Shown here piece after piece: positions 10,111 through 21,060 of a stretch of 64,000 nucleotides of DNA (its first letter is position 1; each line of letters starts with the position of its first letter). Source of the stretch: Ignelater luminosus (taxonomy: Eukaryota; Arthropoda; Insecta; Coleoptera; Elateridae); contig VTPC01091262.1 of assembly GCA_011009095.1 (NCBI GenBank), forward strand, positions 62,001-126,000. The letters run 5' to 3'. The position numbers and the translations under genes are program-made. The notes beneath the pieces are model-generated. The model did not search any database. It worked only from the letters and a program-made list of their open reading frames with translations, and had not been told where the DNA came from.

Positions 10111-12109
10111 GTCTGGAAATTCCGGTTGTGCATCGTTAAAATACTTAATAACTTCAAGATTTATTAAGAAAAGCAAAACGGTTAATGGTATTCAAAGCGA
10201 GACAGTCAGTTTCCCAAAGGCTAGCAAGGGTTGCGCATTGCGCAAGTTTACCAGTCTGGGCGTTATTGCTTATACTGTTTTCCATTAAATATGGCTTCAG
10301 ATCCAGGCCAGTTAAACCTAGTTTTCTGAGTTTGAGCTTTAATCTTTTTTGTAAAGTATATTTTGATCACGAAACCGTCTGGCACAGTAACGGAATTCCC
10401 CTTAGACTTGATCCAAATTAAATTTAATTGGATACTTGGAATAACTAAATTTTTACTTGACTGTACTGTGTATTAGTACAGCAGTACAGTTTAATGTTAG
10501 ATTGCTGTTTTGTGCTTATTTTTGGAATAGAAATAGTTTAAGAATTATGAAAATGGGCCTTTTAGATTTATATTGATAATTTCAGGATTTTGTGTGTTAT
10601 TTCAGAGATTTTAAGGTGTTTGACATTTTTTATTCTTTGGTTAATGAAATCCATAATTTATTAGAAGAATTCTTGCAATAAGAAATTCTGAATAATAAGA
10701 AATGAACTGTAAAAATCAAACTTTCTAATTTGTATCAGTTTATTGTTTCTAACCTTTATATACTGCCATGTGGAAAGCTCCACTGCTTGGCTTACCTGAA
10801 ACAAAAGAAAAACAATTATTAAAAAGGGAATCATCTTCAAACTTTACATTATAATTGTTCTTTGACTGTTGAAAGTGGCAATAGAAGTTAAACAACCTAA
10901 ATCTAATTTTCATTTGATAGATCGTAGTAAACGTGTCATTCGTTTTTGCAAATTAAGTGAGTGAGATTTGTGTTTGAAGAGGCAATTTCGAAGTCGTCTC
11001 ACCATCTTTCAATTATTTAAATCTAATTTCCGACTTTTTCTCATAATGCGGTACCTTATTTGCACAGAACTTAAAAAGAATTTCCTTTCAGTGCCGGTTT
11101 TACTATTTAAAATACCTGAAGAATGAATTGAAAAGTGGGAATTTTTATTTTAACCTAATTATGTAAAAATGTTTGCAATTTCTTTAGATTGTCAAAAGAC
11201 TTTGTTCCGTTTTAAATTTCAATGAAATTTTAATGAGCACATCCAACACCAAAATCATTTTTGAACAAATATGCGAGATTTTAGAGTCAGCAAACAAAAT
11301 TTCTACCCTTTCCTGGTCATTTTGCCCGCGTTTTACATATTTGCTTTTGCTGCGATTTCTACCTTCTAATGTTCCCTGCTCAAGTCGCATATTGCTGTGA
11401 TATTTCGCCCGAAAAGTTTCGCCCTCCCTGTTTTTGCGGTTTTAATGTTTTGCATTTGTCTAGTGTTAAAATTAAATAAAGGTTTTCGAAGGCAACTTCC
11501 CGGAAGTGCCTGTAATTATTGTTAAAATGAATAGTTTACATAGGGTTGTGCCTAGATTAGTATTCTGATCACGTTTCACTTGTGTGTACTGTTTAAATTT
11601 TGATTACACCTATTTGATGCTATTTTTATTCAGACTTTGCTTTTATTTTAAAATAAGAAGAATTATATTCTGGTTTGAGGAAGATTTCTATACTTTTTTG
11701 TTTGTTGGAAATTAATTTGTAATTATAATTGCTTTACCCCTTCTCTCACTAGTATATAAATTCTATATTTTGTTTTTGTTCTTAATAAGACAGAAATTAG
11801 ACAGATTTTATTTGCGTTGAATTGAATAAGAGAACATTGTGCTGCACCAATGGGATCGACTTAGCTTTCTGCATGCTTAAACACAATTTATCACTGAAAT
11901 GTCCAGTGGTCCATAGGAAAGTGTACTAGTGTCGTTGAGTTTCTCTGAATATAAGACAAACTAAGCTTGGTAAGGGCCATAAAAGAAAAAATCTATCACG
12001 TTGTTGATATTGCGTATTTATTTCTTTTTTCCAATGTAGGAAAATGTATTAACGGTTGAACATAGGTAGAAAATAATAGAAGGCCAAAAATGCAAAGGAA
12101 AGCCGAATT
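10111..12109. other. no recognisable gene
   Basis: Between the minisatellite and the gypsy gag I see only AT-rich sequence. If 9120-9235 were the 5' LTR edge of the gypsy element, this stretch would lie inside its leader, but nothing here supports that directly. Confidence 0.45.
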
Positions 12110-12255
12110 TATTGGAAGAAATGTTTGAGAGGACAAGTATGTTTTACAAATTGCATTTACAGAAATAAATGCAGATTTCTAACATGTTTAAAGAATGATA
12201 AAATTCAAGCTTATGTTCTAAAATTCGATAATATATTGACAGAGCTTGAGCAACA

Positions 12256-12867
12256 AGGTATAAGATGGAAGAATCAGACAATGTTTTGTCATTTATTATG
12301 GACCATAGCTCGAGGAATAATGATACTGTAATTACTTCTTTAGAAACCAGGTGTACAGAGAGAGATAACAAGAGATTTTCTAAACATCCGTTAATTCCGC
12401 ACCGAACAATGAGAGTTTTTGTAAATTGTACGTCCCGTTTTTCTGGAAGGACCAACGAAGATGTAAATAGTTTTGTTGACGTTGTAGAGACTTACAAAAA
12501 CTGCGCCTTAGTCTCAGACGAGAATTCCCTACGGGGATTACTCGGGCTATTGACCGGACGAGCCGCCACTTGATGGTTAGGGATAAAAGATGTCGTAGAT
12601 GAATGAAAAAAATTCGTTGACATCCTAAGGACTGCGAAATATTCTTGTGAGAGCAAGATGAAAACAGTTCCATGAACATTTTTGTTTTCCAAAGTCAAAG
12701 ACAATGCGGTGGATATGATGTACGGCCTTTTACACAGCCGTATTCGTAAACGCGTACTTCGCAAAGACGTGAAGACATGTGACGAACATTTGCAACGTGC
12801 TCGAGCAGTACAACAAAGTTTGTTCAACAATAAAACACTGAGTGAAAAAGACACAATGGACCTTTAA
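12256..12867 (+). pseudogene. gypsy Gag remnant
   Basis: 12265-12573 encodes a Gag capsid N-terminal part ending SLRGLLGLLTGRAAT, the typical L-x-G-x-A-x-W-W-x-G block with the frame broken after it (downstream codons read W-x-G-I-K-D-V-V-D-E). A second frame, 12682-12867, continues with VDMMYGLLHSRIRKRVLRKD and ARAVQQSLFN, the end of the capsid region. Gag would package the element RNA. At least two stops and a frame change lie between. Assignment is by the pattern of Gag proteins in arthropod Ty3/gypsy elements with a D-M-V-Y-G-L-L-H block. Confidence 0.7.
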
Positions 12868-12989
12868 CATAAGTGATGATAGTCACAGACCTCGTTGCGT
12901 TTATTTGCAGATTGCGTACGTGTGAAGAAAAAAAAAACAAAGACAACACCGCTACCGCTTCTTAGGAATGGCTCGTTGTGAGGTAAAGA

Positions 12990-13350
12990 ACGTTAAAATG
13001 CTACGGTTGTAGTGCTTCAATTGTCATAAGAAGGCGATGCCCGACGTGGAGCGGAAAGAGAATCCTTCAGTGCCGCGAACATTAAATGAGAATGCGGTAT
13101 CATTTAAGTTCGCATCAATTGCCAAAGCATCGATTCAGAATTTAAGCTATAAAAGGCCACTTAAATGATTGCAGTGGAGTTGCCTATGCAGATACAGAAG
13201 CGCAAACTATCATGGCAGGGCGACTATTGTAGGCCCACAGAATGGAATTTGCAAGTGCAGAAGTGACGTTAACGTACATGGACTGCATAGCAAGACGCAA
13301 AGATGCAAATGTAAATATGAAGATGGCATTTTACAGATATGTCACATGTA
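12990..13350 (+). pseudogene. gypsy zinc knuckle and aspartic protease remnant
   Basis: Around 13000-13050 one frame reads CYGCSASIVIRRRCP, a C-x2-C-x9-C knuckle of the form found before the protease in this group. Near 13180 the frame VAYADTEAQTIMAG follows. The aspartic protease active site should be D-T-G; here it is D-T-E starting at 13191, so the catalytic turn is lost even apart from stops. The protease would process the polyprotein. The rest (to about 13350) is weakly readable in mixed frames. Confidence 0.6.
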
Positions 13351-13559
13351 GAACACGATTACGCAAGTGACGAGGATATGGATGCGCCATCCGACGTATT
13401 TTTAGCGAGTTCGATTTATTCACGAAACGATTAAGGGACTAAAACAGGAGACAAATAAACAACTTTCTAAAGAATAACAAAGCCATTTTTTGACCAGGGG
13501 GACAGCCCACAGAGTTTAGCGAACACGCGATAGACACCGGAAACCATCCGTCTATTTCA

Positions 13560-14110
13560 GTGCCTTCATATCTTCTCTCACAGTTTAAGAGAGATTTTTT
13601 CGAAAGAGAACTAGAGAGAATGTTGAGAGTCCAAGGAGATTTCCCGTAGTGCTCGCTCCCAAGAAAGATGAAAATTTAAGACTATATCTTGATTATCTCA
13701 AACCGAACGCAATAACGAAGGATGATTGCTGTCCGTTGCTGCGTCTAGAAAATATTCTTCATTGCACGACCTTGGACCTTCACTCTGGATATAGACAAGT
13801 GCTTGTGAAGAAAGAGGACAAAGATAAGACATGTTTTGTATGTCCGCTAGGTACATTTAGATTGGCCCTTCGGTCTTAAAAACTGTGACTTTACATTCTA
13901 GCAATTAATGGATCGTTTTCGAGCCAGACCAAACGTTGACTATTTATCTGGACAATTTAATACTTATATCAGACACTCTAGACAAACAGTCACGGGATTT
14001 AAATGCAGGGCACGAGAGAATGCATTTATCAAAATTAGGTGCTAAGTGCGAAAAGTGTGTATTTGCGCGTGAATTAGTTAAATATCCATAACACTTAATA
14101 ACCCTAAAGG
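13560..14110 (+). pseudogene. gypsy reverse transcriptase remnant
   Basis: 13649-13879 reads VVLAPKKDENLRLYLDYLKP (the frame opens upstream of the first Met) then TLDLHSGYRQVLVKKEDKDK and CPLGTFRLA, which are RT fingers and motif A (LDLxSGY). After a frame change, RARPNVDYLS-like codons lead to YLDNLILISDTLDK at about 13944-13985. Motif C is normally Y-hydrophobic-D-D; here it is YLDN, so one catalytic aspartate is gone. EKCVFARELVKYP follows, the usual thumb block. The product would copy element RNA to DNA. Confidence 0.8.
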
Positions 14111-14329
14111 CATACAAGCGGACCCGGAGAAGGTATAATTAACTGAGACCTTTCTTCCGCAAAACGTTAGACAGCTGTTAAGTTTTTATCAGTCGTGTTC
14201 GTGGTACAGATGATTTGTTCCACGATTCTCGGAAATCGCAAGACCGTTATCGAACTTGACGAAGAAATGTGAAAATGTAGAAAAGAAAAGCAGAACGCTT
14301 TCGGTTTCCTAAAAAGAGCGCGTGTTACA

Positions 14330-14590
14330 ACAAGCTGAACGTCCTAGTATACGCTGAACACTAATACTAGCTTTGAGAGCCTTTTGGCACAGGGTCAAGC
14401 GCCTGTGGAGTACGCGAGCAAACAATTCACTCCGGAGAATATTCATTATTCAACTACTGAAAAAGAAGCTTTAGTAGTGATATGAAACGTATTCAGCGGA
14501 TACATTCAAGGATAGGACGTCACCCTCGGCACGGATCACCAACCCTTAAGGTGGGCGCGGTGGGCTTTTTGTGGCCAGCCTTTTAACCTG
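14330..14590 (+). pseudogene. gypsy RNase H remnant
   Basis: Codons read LAQGQAPVEYASKQFTPENI and HYSTTEKEALVVI, then a stop, then NVFSGYIQG and LGTDHQPLRW. These are the V-E-Y-A-S, Y-x-T-T-E-x-E-A-L-A and T-D-H-x-P-L blocks of Ty3/gypsy RNase H, which removes RNA template. The catalytic E (in EKEAL) and D (in TDHQP) are present; the initial aspartate region is not readable. Confidence 0.75.
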
Positions 14591-14749
14591 ACCTCTAACT
14601 CATTGAAAAGTAAACGCAATAGCCGATAAATTATCTTGACCACCAGGTAAAGACGCCGCTATAGAGACAAACTAAACTATCGTCGACGTACCTATCCGGG
14701 TTGCCGAAAACATCCGTGCTGTCCTAAGAGCGACGACGCAGAAATAACC

Positions 14750-15540
14750 TGCAGGTGGGCGAAGAGAGGATACATGATGCTGCGAGGTGTATTATACAGC
14801 CAAGACCAGGACGCAGACACCAAGGAGCCACAGCAGGTGGTGCCAGCACAGGAAAGGGCCTGTTTGCTCTCCGAATACCGCCATTCACCGCTTGCTGGGC
14901 ATTACAAGGCGGAAAAAGTCCTGCAGAAAATAGCCACGCTTATTAATTTACTTAAAATCATCCGTGCAAAGTCAGGAATATAAACCTAGTAGCCTGAAAC
15001 CAGCCGGACTGCTGCAGATTTTCATCATGGCCAACAGGTTCGACGTCATATCTGTTGATCTGTTCGGACCTTTACCGGCTACGGTGAAAGGAAACGGGTG
15101 GATCGATGATAGATTGAAGAAATACCAACTAGATATGGTACGCCGCGGAAACTAGTTAGCGATAACGGTGTACAGTTCATTAGTAGTGTAATTGTTAAAC
15201 AAGAATTAATTCCTTTGTACCATGCCACGAGTAATGTTAGTGGGTGCGGATCATGGCCAATGAGTTCAGAATATCGCGAGGCTCTTGTGCACTCCGAATT
15301 ATGTGTAGTGGAGAAATTGATAACGACAATTTTGTTCCGCCTTACCTGAGATCGTTCCCGAATGTATTGCGCGACGCACACAAGAAGTCGAATGGAAAGC
15401 GCGAGACACCAAAAATTGTTTCAGATAAGCATCGACGACTCGAGCGACCTAGTGTTAATAAAAGGGCATGTTTTAAGCGATGGCAAGAAGCACGTGTCCT
15501 CGAAACTGACGGACCTTAAGCTATTCAATAGTAAAAGGCG
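14750..15540 (+). pseudogene. gypsy integrase remnant
   Basis: 14758-14983 encodes MLRGVLYSQDQDADTKE, VPAQERACLLSEYRHSPLAG and HYKAEKVLQKIA, the H-H zinc-binding region before the core. 14985-15100 reads YKPSSLKPAGLLQ and RFDVISVDLFGPLPATVKGN, which holds the first core aspartate (SVDLFGPLP). 15120-15290 is scrambled, so the second aspartate and the glutamate cannot be shown. 15300-15520 reads FVPPYLRSFPNVLRDAHK and, in another frame, DLVLIKGHVLSDGKKHVSSK, the C-terminal domain. Integrase would insert the DNA copy. Several stops and frame changes make it inactive. Confidence 0.75.
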
Positions 15541-15615
15541 TTTTTCATTAGTTATGAGACGAAGCTAGAAGCTTGCACGAGTCAGGTCTGGCCCGGACCG
15601 GGCCTATCAGTTTAG
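15515..15615 (+). repeat. copy 2 of the gypsy-flanking repeat
   Basis: Directly after the integrase remnant, AGTTATGAGACGAAGCTAGA and the following GC-rich CTGGCCCGGACCGGGCC match the start and style of 9120-9260. The GC-rich tail here is only about 30 bp, whereas copy 1 is followed by 860 bp of GC-rich minisatellite. This suggests that the minisatellite grew from the GC-rich edge of this element. Confidence 0.6.
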
Positions 15616-15869
15616 AAATGTATCGAGCTTCTAATTGTAAAAGGTTTCAGATTTATTACTCAAGGTACGACTTTAGGAAAAGCAAAAACAGGATTGGTGG
15701 CTCCTAAAACGTAATAAAAGAAAGATAAACAAAAGTAATTTATGTTATACCCACGACTCACAGTCTCACTGAGCTGGTTTCGTTAAACAAACGTTATAAA
15801 CTGGAATGGCAAACTAAAAGTTTAAAACAAGCCTTCTTGAACGCAGTGCATCAAAGCAGACGCAATCTA

Positions 15870-15995
15870 TCATGGTTTAAGAAGAGATGAGCATTCAGGT
15901 GCACACTAATCGTCTTAGCATCAACAAGGTGGAGGACATGGCCGCTTGTGGGATGAATATGATACAACAGTCTCGAGGATTTATGCCGCCCTGTC
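15870..15995 (+). repeat. fragment shared with the BEL 3' region
   Basis: CACACTAATCGTCTTAGCAT through CATGGCCGCTTGTGGGAT aligns with 56685-56815 (CGAACTAACCGTCTTCACAC through CATGGCCGCCTGTGGGAT), followed in both by a GTC(T)CGAGGATTTA phrase. The 56.7 kb copy sits at the 3' end of a BEL/Pao relic, so this is probably a solo LTR fragment or 3' end of the same family. Confidence 0.6.
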
Positions 15996-18585
15996 TTGTC
16001 TCTTAAGAAGTTTCAACAACCAAGGACTCAAAGGAACTATGAACAACAATTATACTCTGGCGCGGGCGCTGCTCCCCCGTCTTCAGGGCCCGTGCCTGCT
16101 TGCCGCACCACCATCTTCAATTTACTACCCATCTGCTGATGCATACTAGCTTTGCGTTCAGCCGTCAAAATTAGGGCTTGAGAGAAGCTGATCAGCTTCT
16201 AAACCCGCGCTTAGCACAACAGCGTTGATTTCTGTCTGTCTGTCTGGACTCAAAGCATATACTAAGAGCTTGCAGCAGACACACTAAAAAAGAACTCACC
16301 CTCGACCTTGACGAACACATCCTTCAAGTATTTCACTTTTCTTTAGAAACAATTTAGAAGCATAATTACATTAATGATCGCCTCAGGGGCAGTCAAGAAC
16401 CTTACGCAAGAAAACATGAGAGGATATTTAGTAGTGTGTACAAATCAATAAAATTCGTACAATCGCGTTTCTGGAAACACTCCAACGGAATTTGGAAAAC
16501 TCTCATTACGGAAATTACAACCTTCTTCTCCTTTAATGCTCTAAATCTCAACTGGAAGATGGAGATGGAATAACTAATTAAAGCGAACACCTTTCCAGAT
16601 CGATAGCGTCATGTCCCACGTTGATTACAGTGGTGTAGAATGATGTGGGACCTACCTGTATCACTCCAATCAAACAGTTTTGAAACCGAAATATAACTTC
16701 TGTATTTTAAGTTCTTCCTCGCCGTTTTCACATTATCTGTACCTTTCGTAGTTTCTGTTTTTAACACGCAACTCGCACTCAGACGAAGTCTTGTCTTTTC
16801 CTCTGTCTGTCCGTATTTTGCTCTAAAAATTATCTTACTCTCGAGGAATTTACTCTAAAGTTTGTGTAACAGTCAACTATAAATAAAGAATTTGAAAGTT
16901 TGGATACTTACAAATGCCAAACAACTAATTGGGCTTTCTTTGTTTTTGAAATCTTGAGATTTTCTTGTTTATCTTAATGCCAAATTTCGTCGTATCGTAA
17001 CGTTTTTTTTTTAATTCGCTTGAAATTAACTTGTGAATTGTGATACTTCCAAAATGTTTTTTGAATTATAAATCGTTACAGGAAAGACGAGTATTTGTCC
17101 GAGATAGTGATGGTTTGCGATAAGCCTCATGCGCAACTTATCTTCCGCTTACAATAGTACGAACAGCTGACTTTAAATAAACCATCTATCTTTACGTGAA
17201 TAAAGAAAGCTATCTAGTACTAACCTTAATTCATTTCCCAGAAAAATATTTAAACTTGATCGCTTAATTTACATTTTTTTAGATAACTATAAAAAGTGAA
17301 ATGAAGTGACGGCTAGAGAAGATTTTTGACGCTTATATTATCTGTAGGGCTTGTTTGCTTTTAAATTTAATTTAAGGGTTGAACATTATGCAATGGCAAA
17401 GCTTCTTTACTTAAAGCTGTCACCACAAAAGTACAATGCAGTCAATCACAAATACAGTTTGACTTCCTTGGCGGGAGTGTTTGAGATTCTTTTGTTCTTG
17501 AACAGCACGTATAGTTTATTACGATACGCGTACTGAGTATAGATTACACAAGGAATCTCCAACTTGCCGCCGGAGTTTAAGCGACCAGCTATCCAGATTA
17601 ACGGATCGAAGACAATGCGGTCTCAAAATTCGCTGTATAAATAAATAACTTCGAGTTCACGTACATCTGAAGACCAAACATTCTACAAGTTGGAAACAGA
17701 ATTTGAAATCCAGGTGCGGTAGATTCTCGTATGGACAATTGACGGGAGTCAAAAGAAGAGTCTTCTATTATTTTTTCCAAGTTATTACTTCTGTGGGGTG
17801 CTAAGGTAGTATAGCACAATTCGTAACTCAAATTCAACGAGATACGTACGATCACTATGTGACTGGTAATAAGCGGCAGCCTTCCTGATATCAGGGAATG
17901 AAATGAAGATAATGTCTTAAATTGGTTGTGGCCCGAATGCAATCACACTTCAAAGATTTCCAAGGCAGAGACTAGAAAGTTTGCGAGAAGTACGATAACT
18001 GAAAACTCTTTCACAACAAAAATTTGATACACTTGATACTTGGATAACAAAACGAACCCAAAGCCGTGGAACTGGCCTGGGGCCGTTCTTACACGGGAGA
18101 GGCCTCCGCGGTTCAGACTGACATGATGTCTGCTTGATAATCGAAGAAAACACATATTCGACCTGATTGGAATTTGATAATTTGAGAAAGTGAACGCTTT
18201 ACGTTGTCTGGGGATAGGATAAGATGAATTCGATAGCAAATTTGTGACTACACTTTGTTTGTGGAGGGATCAATCCGGTACCCAGTTTTCCGCTAGTTTT
18301 ACCGCTGCTGCTAGTGCAAAGGCAATCACGCCGAACGCGCTACGAGTGTACCGCAACTCACCACGGCCCAAAAATACTAGAAAAGCAACTATATAAGAGG
18401 TGACCCCTACCAACTAAGTCACACAAGCGCGAGAAATTGTTATTGGCAACTCAAATATTTACACGCATTTTGTTTGGCTTAAAATAAAATACCTAGGATA
18501 CGCCAGAGAGAACAGAATGTCATACCACCTATCAACTTGGCAGATTAAAACATTTTCTCACTGGAAAGTTGTAAACAATTTGTTT
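15996..18585. other. no recognisable gene
   Basis: I see a short TCTG tandem near 16231-16248 and a TATA-like site at 18390 (listed separately). Open frames here (up to 114 codons at 17598-17942, minus strand) carry no motif I recognise. Confidence 0.5.
18390..18425 (+). promoter_or_regulatory. possible TATA promoter
   Basis: TATATAAG at 18390-18397 is followed about 27 bp later by CAACTAAGTCACACAAGCG, a plausible spacing for a start site. The sequence just upstream (18290-18370) is unusually GC-rich for the window. It could be an LTR promoter. No transcript or coding frame starts here that I can defend. Confidence 0.25.
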
Positions 18586-18590
18586 AAATA

Positions 18591-19884
18591 CGAGGGCGGT
18601 TCAATAAGTACCCGTGTTAGAAATGAAGACACAATTTTTTTCAAGACTTTTTTTTTTATTTTTCAACATAGTCTCCTTTTAGAAATATACACTTCTCCCA
18701 ACGTTCCTGCCATTTTTGTAACCCCTCCAAAAAATAGGATTTGTCGAACTCTCCAAAATACGCCTCTATCTCGGCGATGACTTCCTCGTTTGAGCTAAAT
18801 TTTTTTCCCGCGAGCCATTTCTTCATGTTAGGAAACAAGAAAAAGTTGCAGGGAGCCAGATCGGGTGAATACGGGGGGTGCGGCAGCAATTCATAACGCA
18901 ATTCATGCAGTTTGGCGGCGACAACTCCGGATGAATGTGCTGGTGCGTTATCGTGGTGAAACAGCACCTTCTTTTTCGCCAAATGCGGCCGTGTCTCCTT
19001 CAATTTTTTGTCGAAGCTGTCTAATAACTCACTGTAGTATTGTCCAGTGATCGTTCTTCCTTTTTCTAAGAAATCCATGAGGATGACGCCGTTTGCATCC
19101 CAAAAAATCGTCGCCTTGACCTTTCCGGCCGATGGAACCATTTTCGCCTTCTTTGGAGCAGATTCACCGAGAGAAATCCATTGTTTTTATTGTTGCTTAG
19201 TTTCTGGTGTGTAATGATGAATCCAGGTTTCATCAACGGTGACAACTCGACGCAAAAACTCCTTCGGATTTCGCTTAAATTGCTCCAAACACTGCTTCGA
19301 AGTTAACAGCCGCATCTGCTTGTTGTCCACCGTTAGCAATCGCGGCACCCATCGCGCCGACAATTTTTTCATCGCCAACTTATCATGTAAAATATTAATT
19401 GCCGTTCCGGTCGACACACCTACGGCCTCTGCTACTTCACGCACTTTCGTTCGTCGATCAGCGAGAATCATGTCGTGGACTTTTTGAATGATTTCCTCGG
19501 TAACCACGTTTGCCGGGTGTCCTGGTCGCTCCTCATCAAAAACGGATGTTCGCCCACGTTTAAATTCGTTGAACCAATATCTAACTGTGGTCATAGATGT
19601 CGAAGTGTCCCCATAAACAGCATCCAACTTTGCTTTTATCTCCTCGCATTTTTTCCCATCCAAGAACAGAAAGCGAATTACCGAACGATACTGCTCTTTT
19701 TCCATCTTAGCTAAAATCAGGAAACACGTCTTACTCAAATGGCTGTCAAATCCAAACTAACCTATCAATCAGTCTGCAATTTGTTATACCGTCGTTTGAT
19801 AGATGGCAGCACACGATGATAACACCAACTTCCCTCAGGTACGCCTTCTGTCGTCAAACACGGGTACTTACTGAGCCGCCCTCG
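18591..19884 (-). mobile_element. mariner element B, complete ends, inactive
   Basis: 1294 bp. Terminal inverted repeats of 28 bp with two mismatches at 18591-18618 and 19857-19884 (both begin CGAGGGCGG and end TAAGTACCCGTGTT). TA duplications lie at 18589-18590 and 19885-19886. The single transposase gene is on the minus strand and has one stop and one catalytic substitution. Confidence 0.95.
18656..19705 (-). pseudogene. mariner B transposase, one stop and DD34N
   Basis: Reading starts at MEKEQYRSVIRFLFLDGKK (ATG at 19705) and ends KCIFLKGDYVEK at 18656, about 349 codons, normal for mariner. It holds the two helix-turn-helix motifs, WVPRLLT linker, VTVDETWIHHY (first D), FHHDNAPAHS (second D) and YSPDLAPCNFFLFP. 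The third position should be D; here it is Asn, 34 residues after the second D. The only break in the frame is TAA at 19187-19189, in TPETKQQ-stop-KQWIS, explained by one base change from a serine codon. So the copy carries two independent lethal changes but is otherwise full length. It would have catalysed cut-and-paste of this element. Confidence 0.93.
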
Positions 19885-20329
19885 TACAATAAAAACTTAA
19901 TATTGAAAAATCTTCTACCAGGAAATACGAAGATATTAGAGATTAAATACAAAGAAGAATTCAAAATTTGAAATATTCTTTGAAGGATAACGATAATAGG
20001 CATACGCTTTATTACGTCACGTCTTCTTTTAATCCTGTTGATGTAAAAAGTTGTGGGTTCACCCGCGGTGACATAGATTGAAATCAAATTCCGGCCTTGG
20101 TATATGTGAAGAAATACAAGTGAATTCCGTTTTGTAAACAAATTGTAATAATTGTTAAGATTCAAATAAAAGAAATACAAAACTGTGTTCAGTGTTCTTT
20201 CGTCCGAAAACAGTAAGTTAAATATAGAGCATAGTCGGTGTCAGACCTTAGAGCTTGCAATAACAAACCAAAAACAAAGACAACCAAACATTGAGACAGA
20301 GCCGGATTAAAGAAATAAAACACCAGAAA

Positions 20330-21060
20330 ATGGATAGTGATGAATACATATTCGAGGAGAATAGAAGAAGTGGAAGAGATGAAGGGGAATAAATATTAAA
20401 TACAGGTAAAAATACGATGAGAACATCAACCAAGAAGGAAAACTCTATCAGTTATTAAAAATTAACAAATGAAACCCAAAAACTAACAACCTAAATGAAG
20501 AAAATTAAAGAAGAACAAAGAGAGTACAGGAAAAAATTACGAATTTAAAAAAAAATTGAGACTGTAAAGCTACAAAACTAAACAACACAAAACAACAAGT
20601 ATAATGAAAGAAAAAATGAAAATTCATAACCTAATAAGACAGAGAGCAAAAACAGAGAAATATAAAGATAATGAAATGGAAATGGAACAGAGACAAACAA
20701 CAAATTGAAGAAACCCAGACTCACAATTCAAAAAAGTAATAGAAACTGAAACACATGTAAGTAAACAAACATGAATGACATGTCGACGGAAAAGGACATG
20801 AGTGGAAAGAAGAAAGAAACCCAGGGTACAATGATAACAATGATAATAATGATAGTAGACCGATTAGGTGGAAAGACTATGGTAATGGGGAGAATAGAAA
20901 AGACACCGAAAGAAAGACCGAGGAAAACGTGGTTGAGCCAGATAGTGGAGTTAGATACAACAAAAGGAAAGATAATAAATGTAATAGAAATACTGGAAAG
21001 GGACCGAAAAAGATGGAGTTGAAAACGACGTAATCTCCAACGTTCCGCAGTGGGCTTTTC
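20330..21060 (+). pseudogene. LINE remnant: ORF1 coiled coil joined to RT tail
   Basis: 20330-20720 is A-rich and reads, with stops, EEQREYRKKLRI and similar Lys/Glu/Asn-rich codons, in the style of coiled-coil ORF1 proteins of insect LINEs. 20880-21020 reads KERPRKTWLSQIVELD and ILERDRKRW, the R-P-x-x-x-W and D-R-x-x-W tail found at the very C-terminus of ORF2 in several LINE clades. If both belong to one element, endonuclease and RT are deleted between them. The tail call is fairly safe; the ORF1 call is weak. Confidence 0.45.

Larger units (their letters stand above)
12110..15560 (+). mobile_element. Ty3/gypsy-like LTR retrotransposon, decayed
   Basis: Gag, zinc knuckle, protease, reverse transcriptase, RNase H and integrase follow in the Ty3/gypsy order over about 3.4 kb, all on the plus strand and all broken by stops and frameshifts. 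The protein set and order fix the superfamily, since copia has integrase before RT. LTRs are not clear; a repeat directly after the integrase (15515-15615) recurs at 9120-9235 and is the best candidate for an end. It is the most decayed large element in the left half of the window, so it is probably old. Confidence 0.85.

Noticed and set aside
17598..18239. Open frames of 114 and 98 codons on the minus strand
   Set aside because: Composition and translation show no domain, and neighbouring frames are equally open. Treated as chance.
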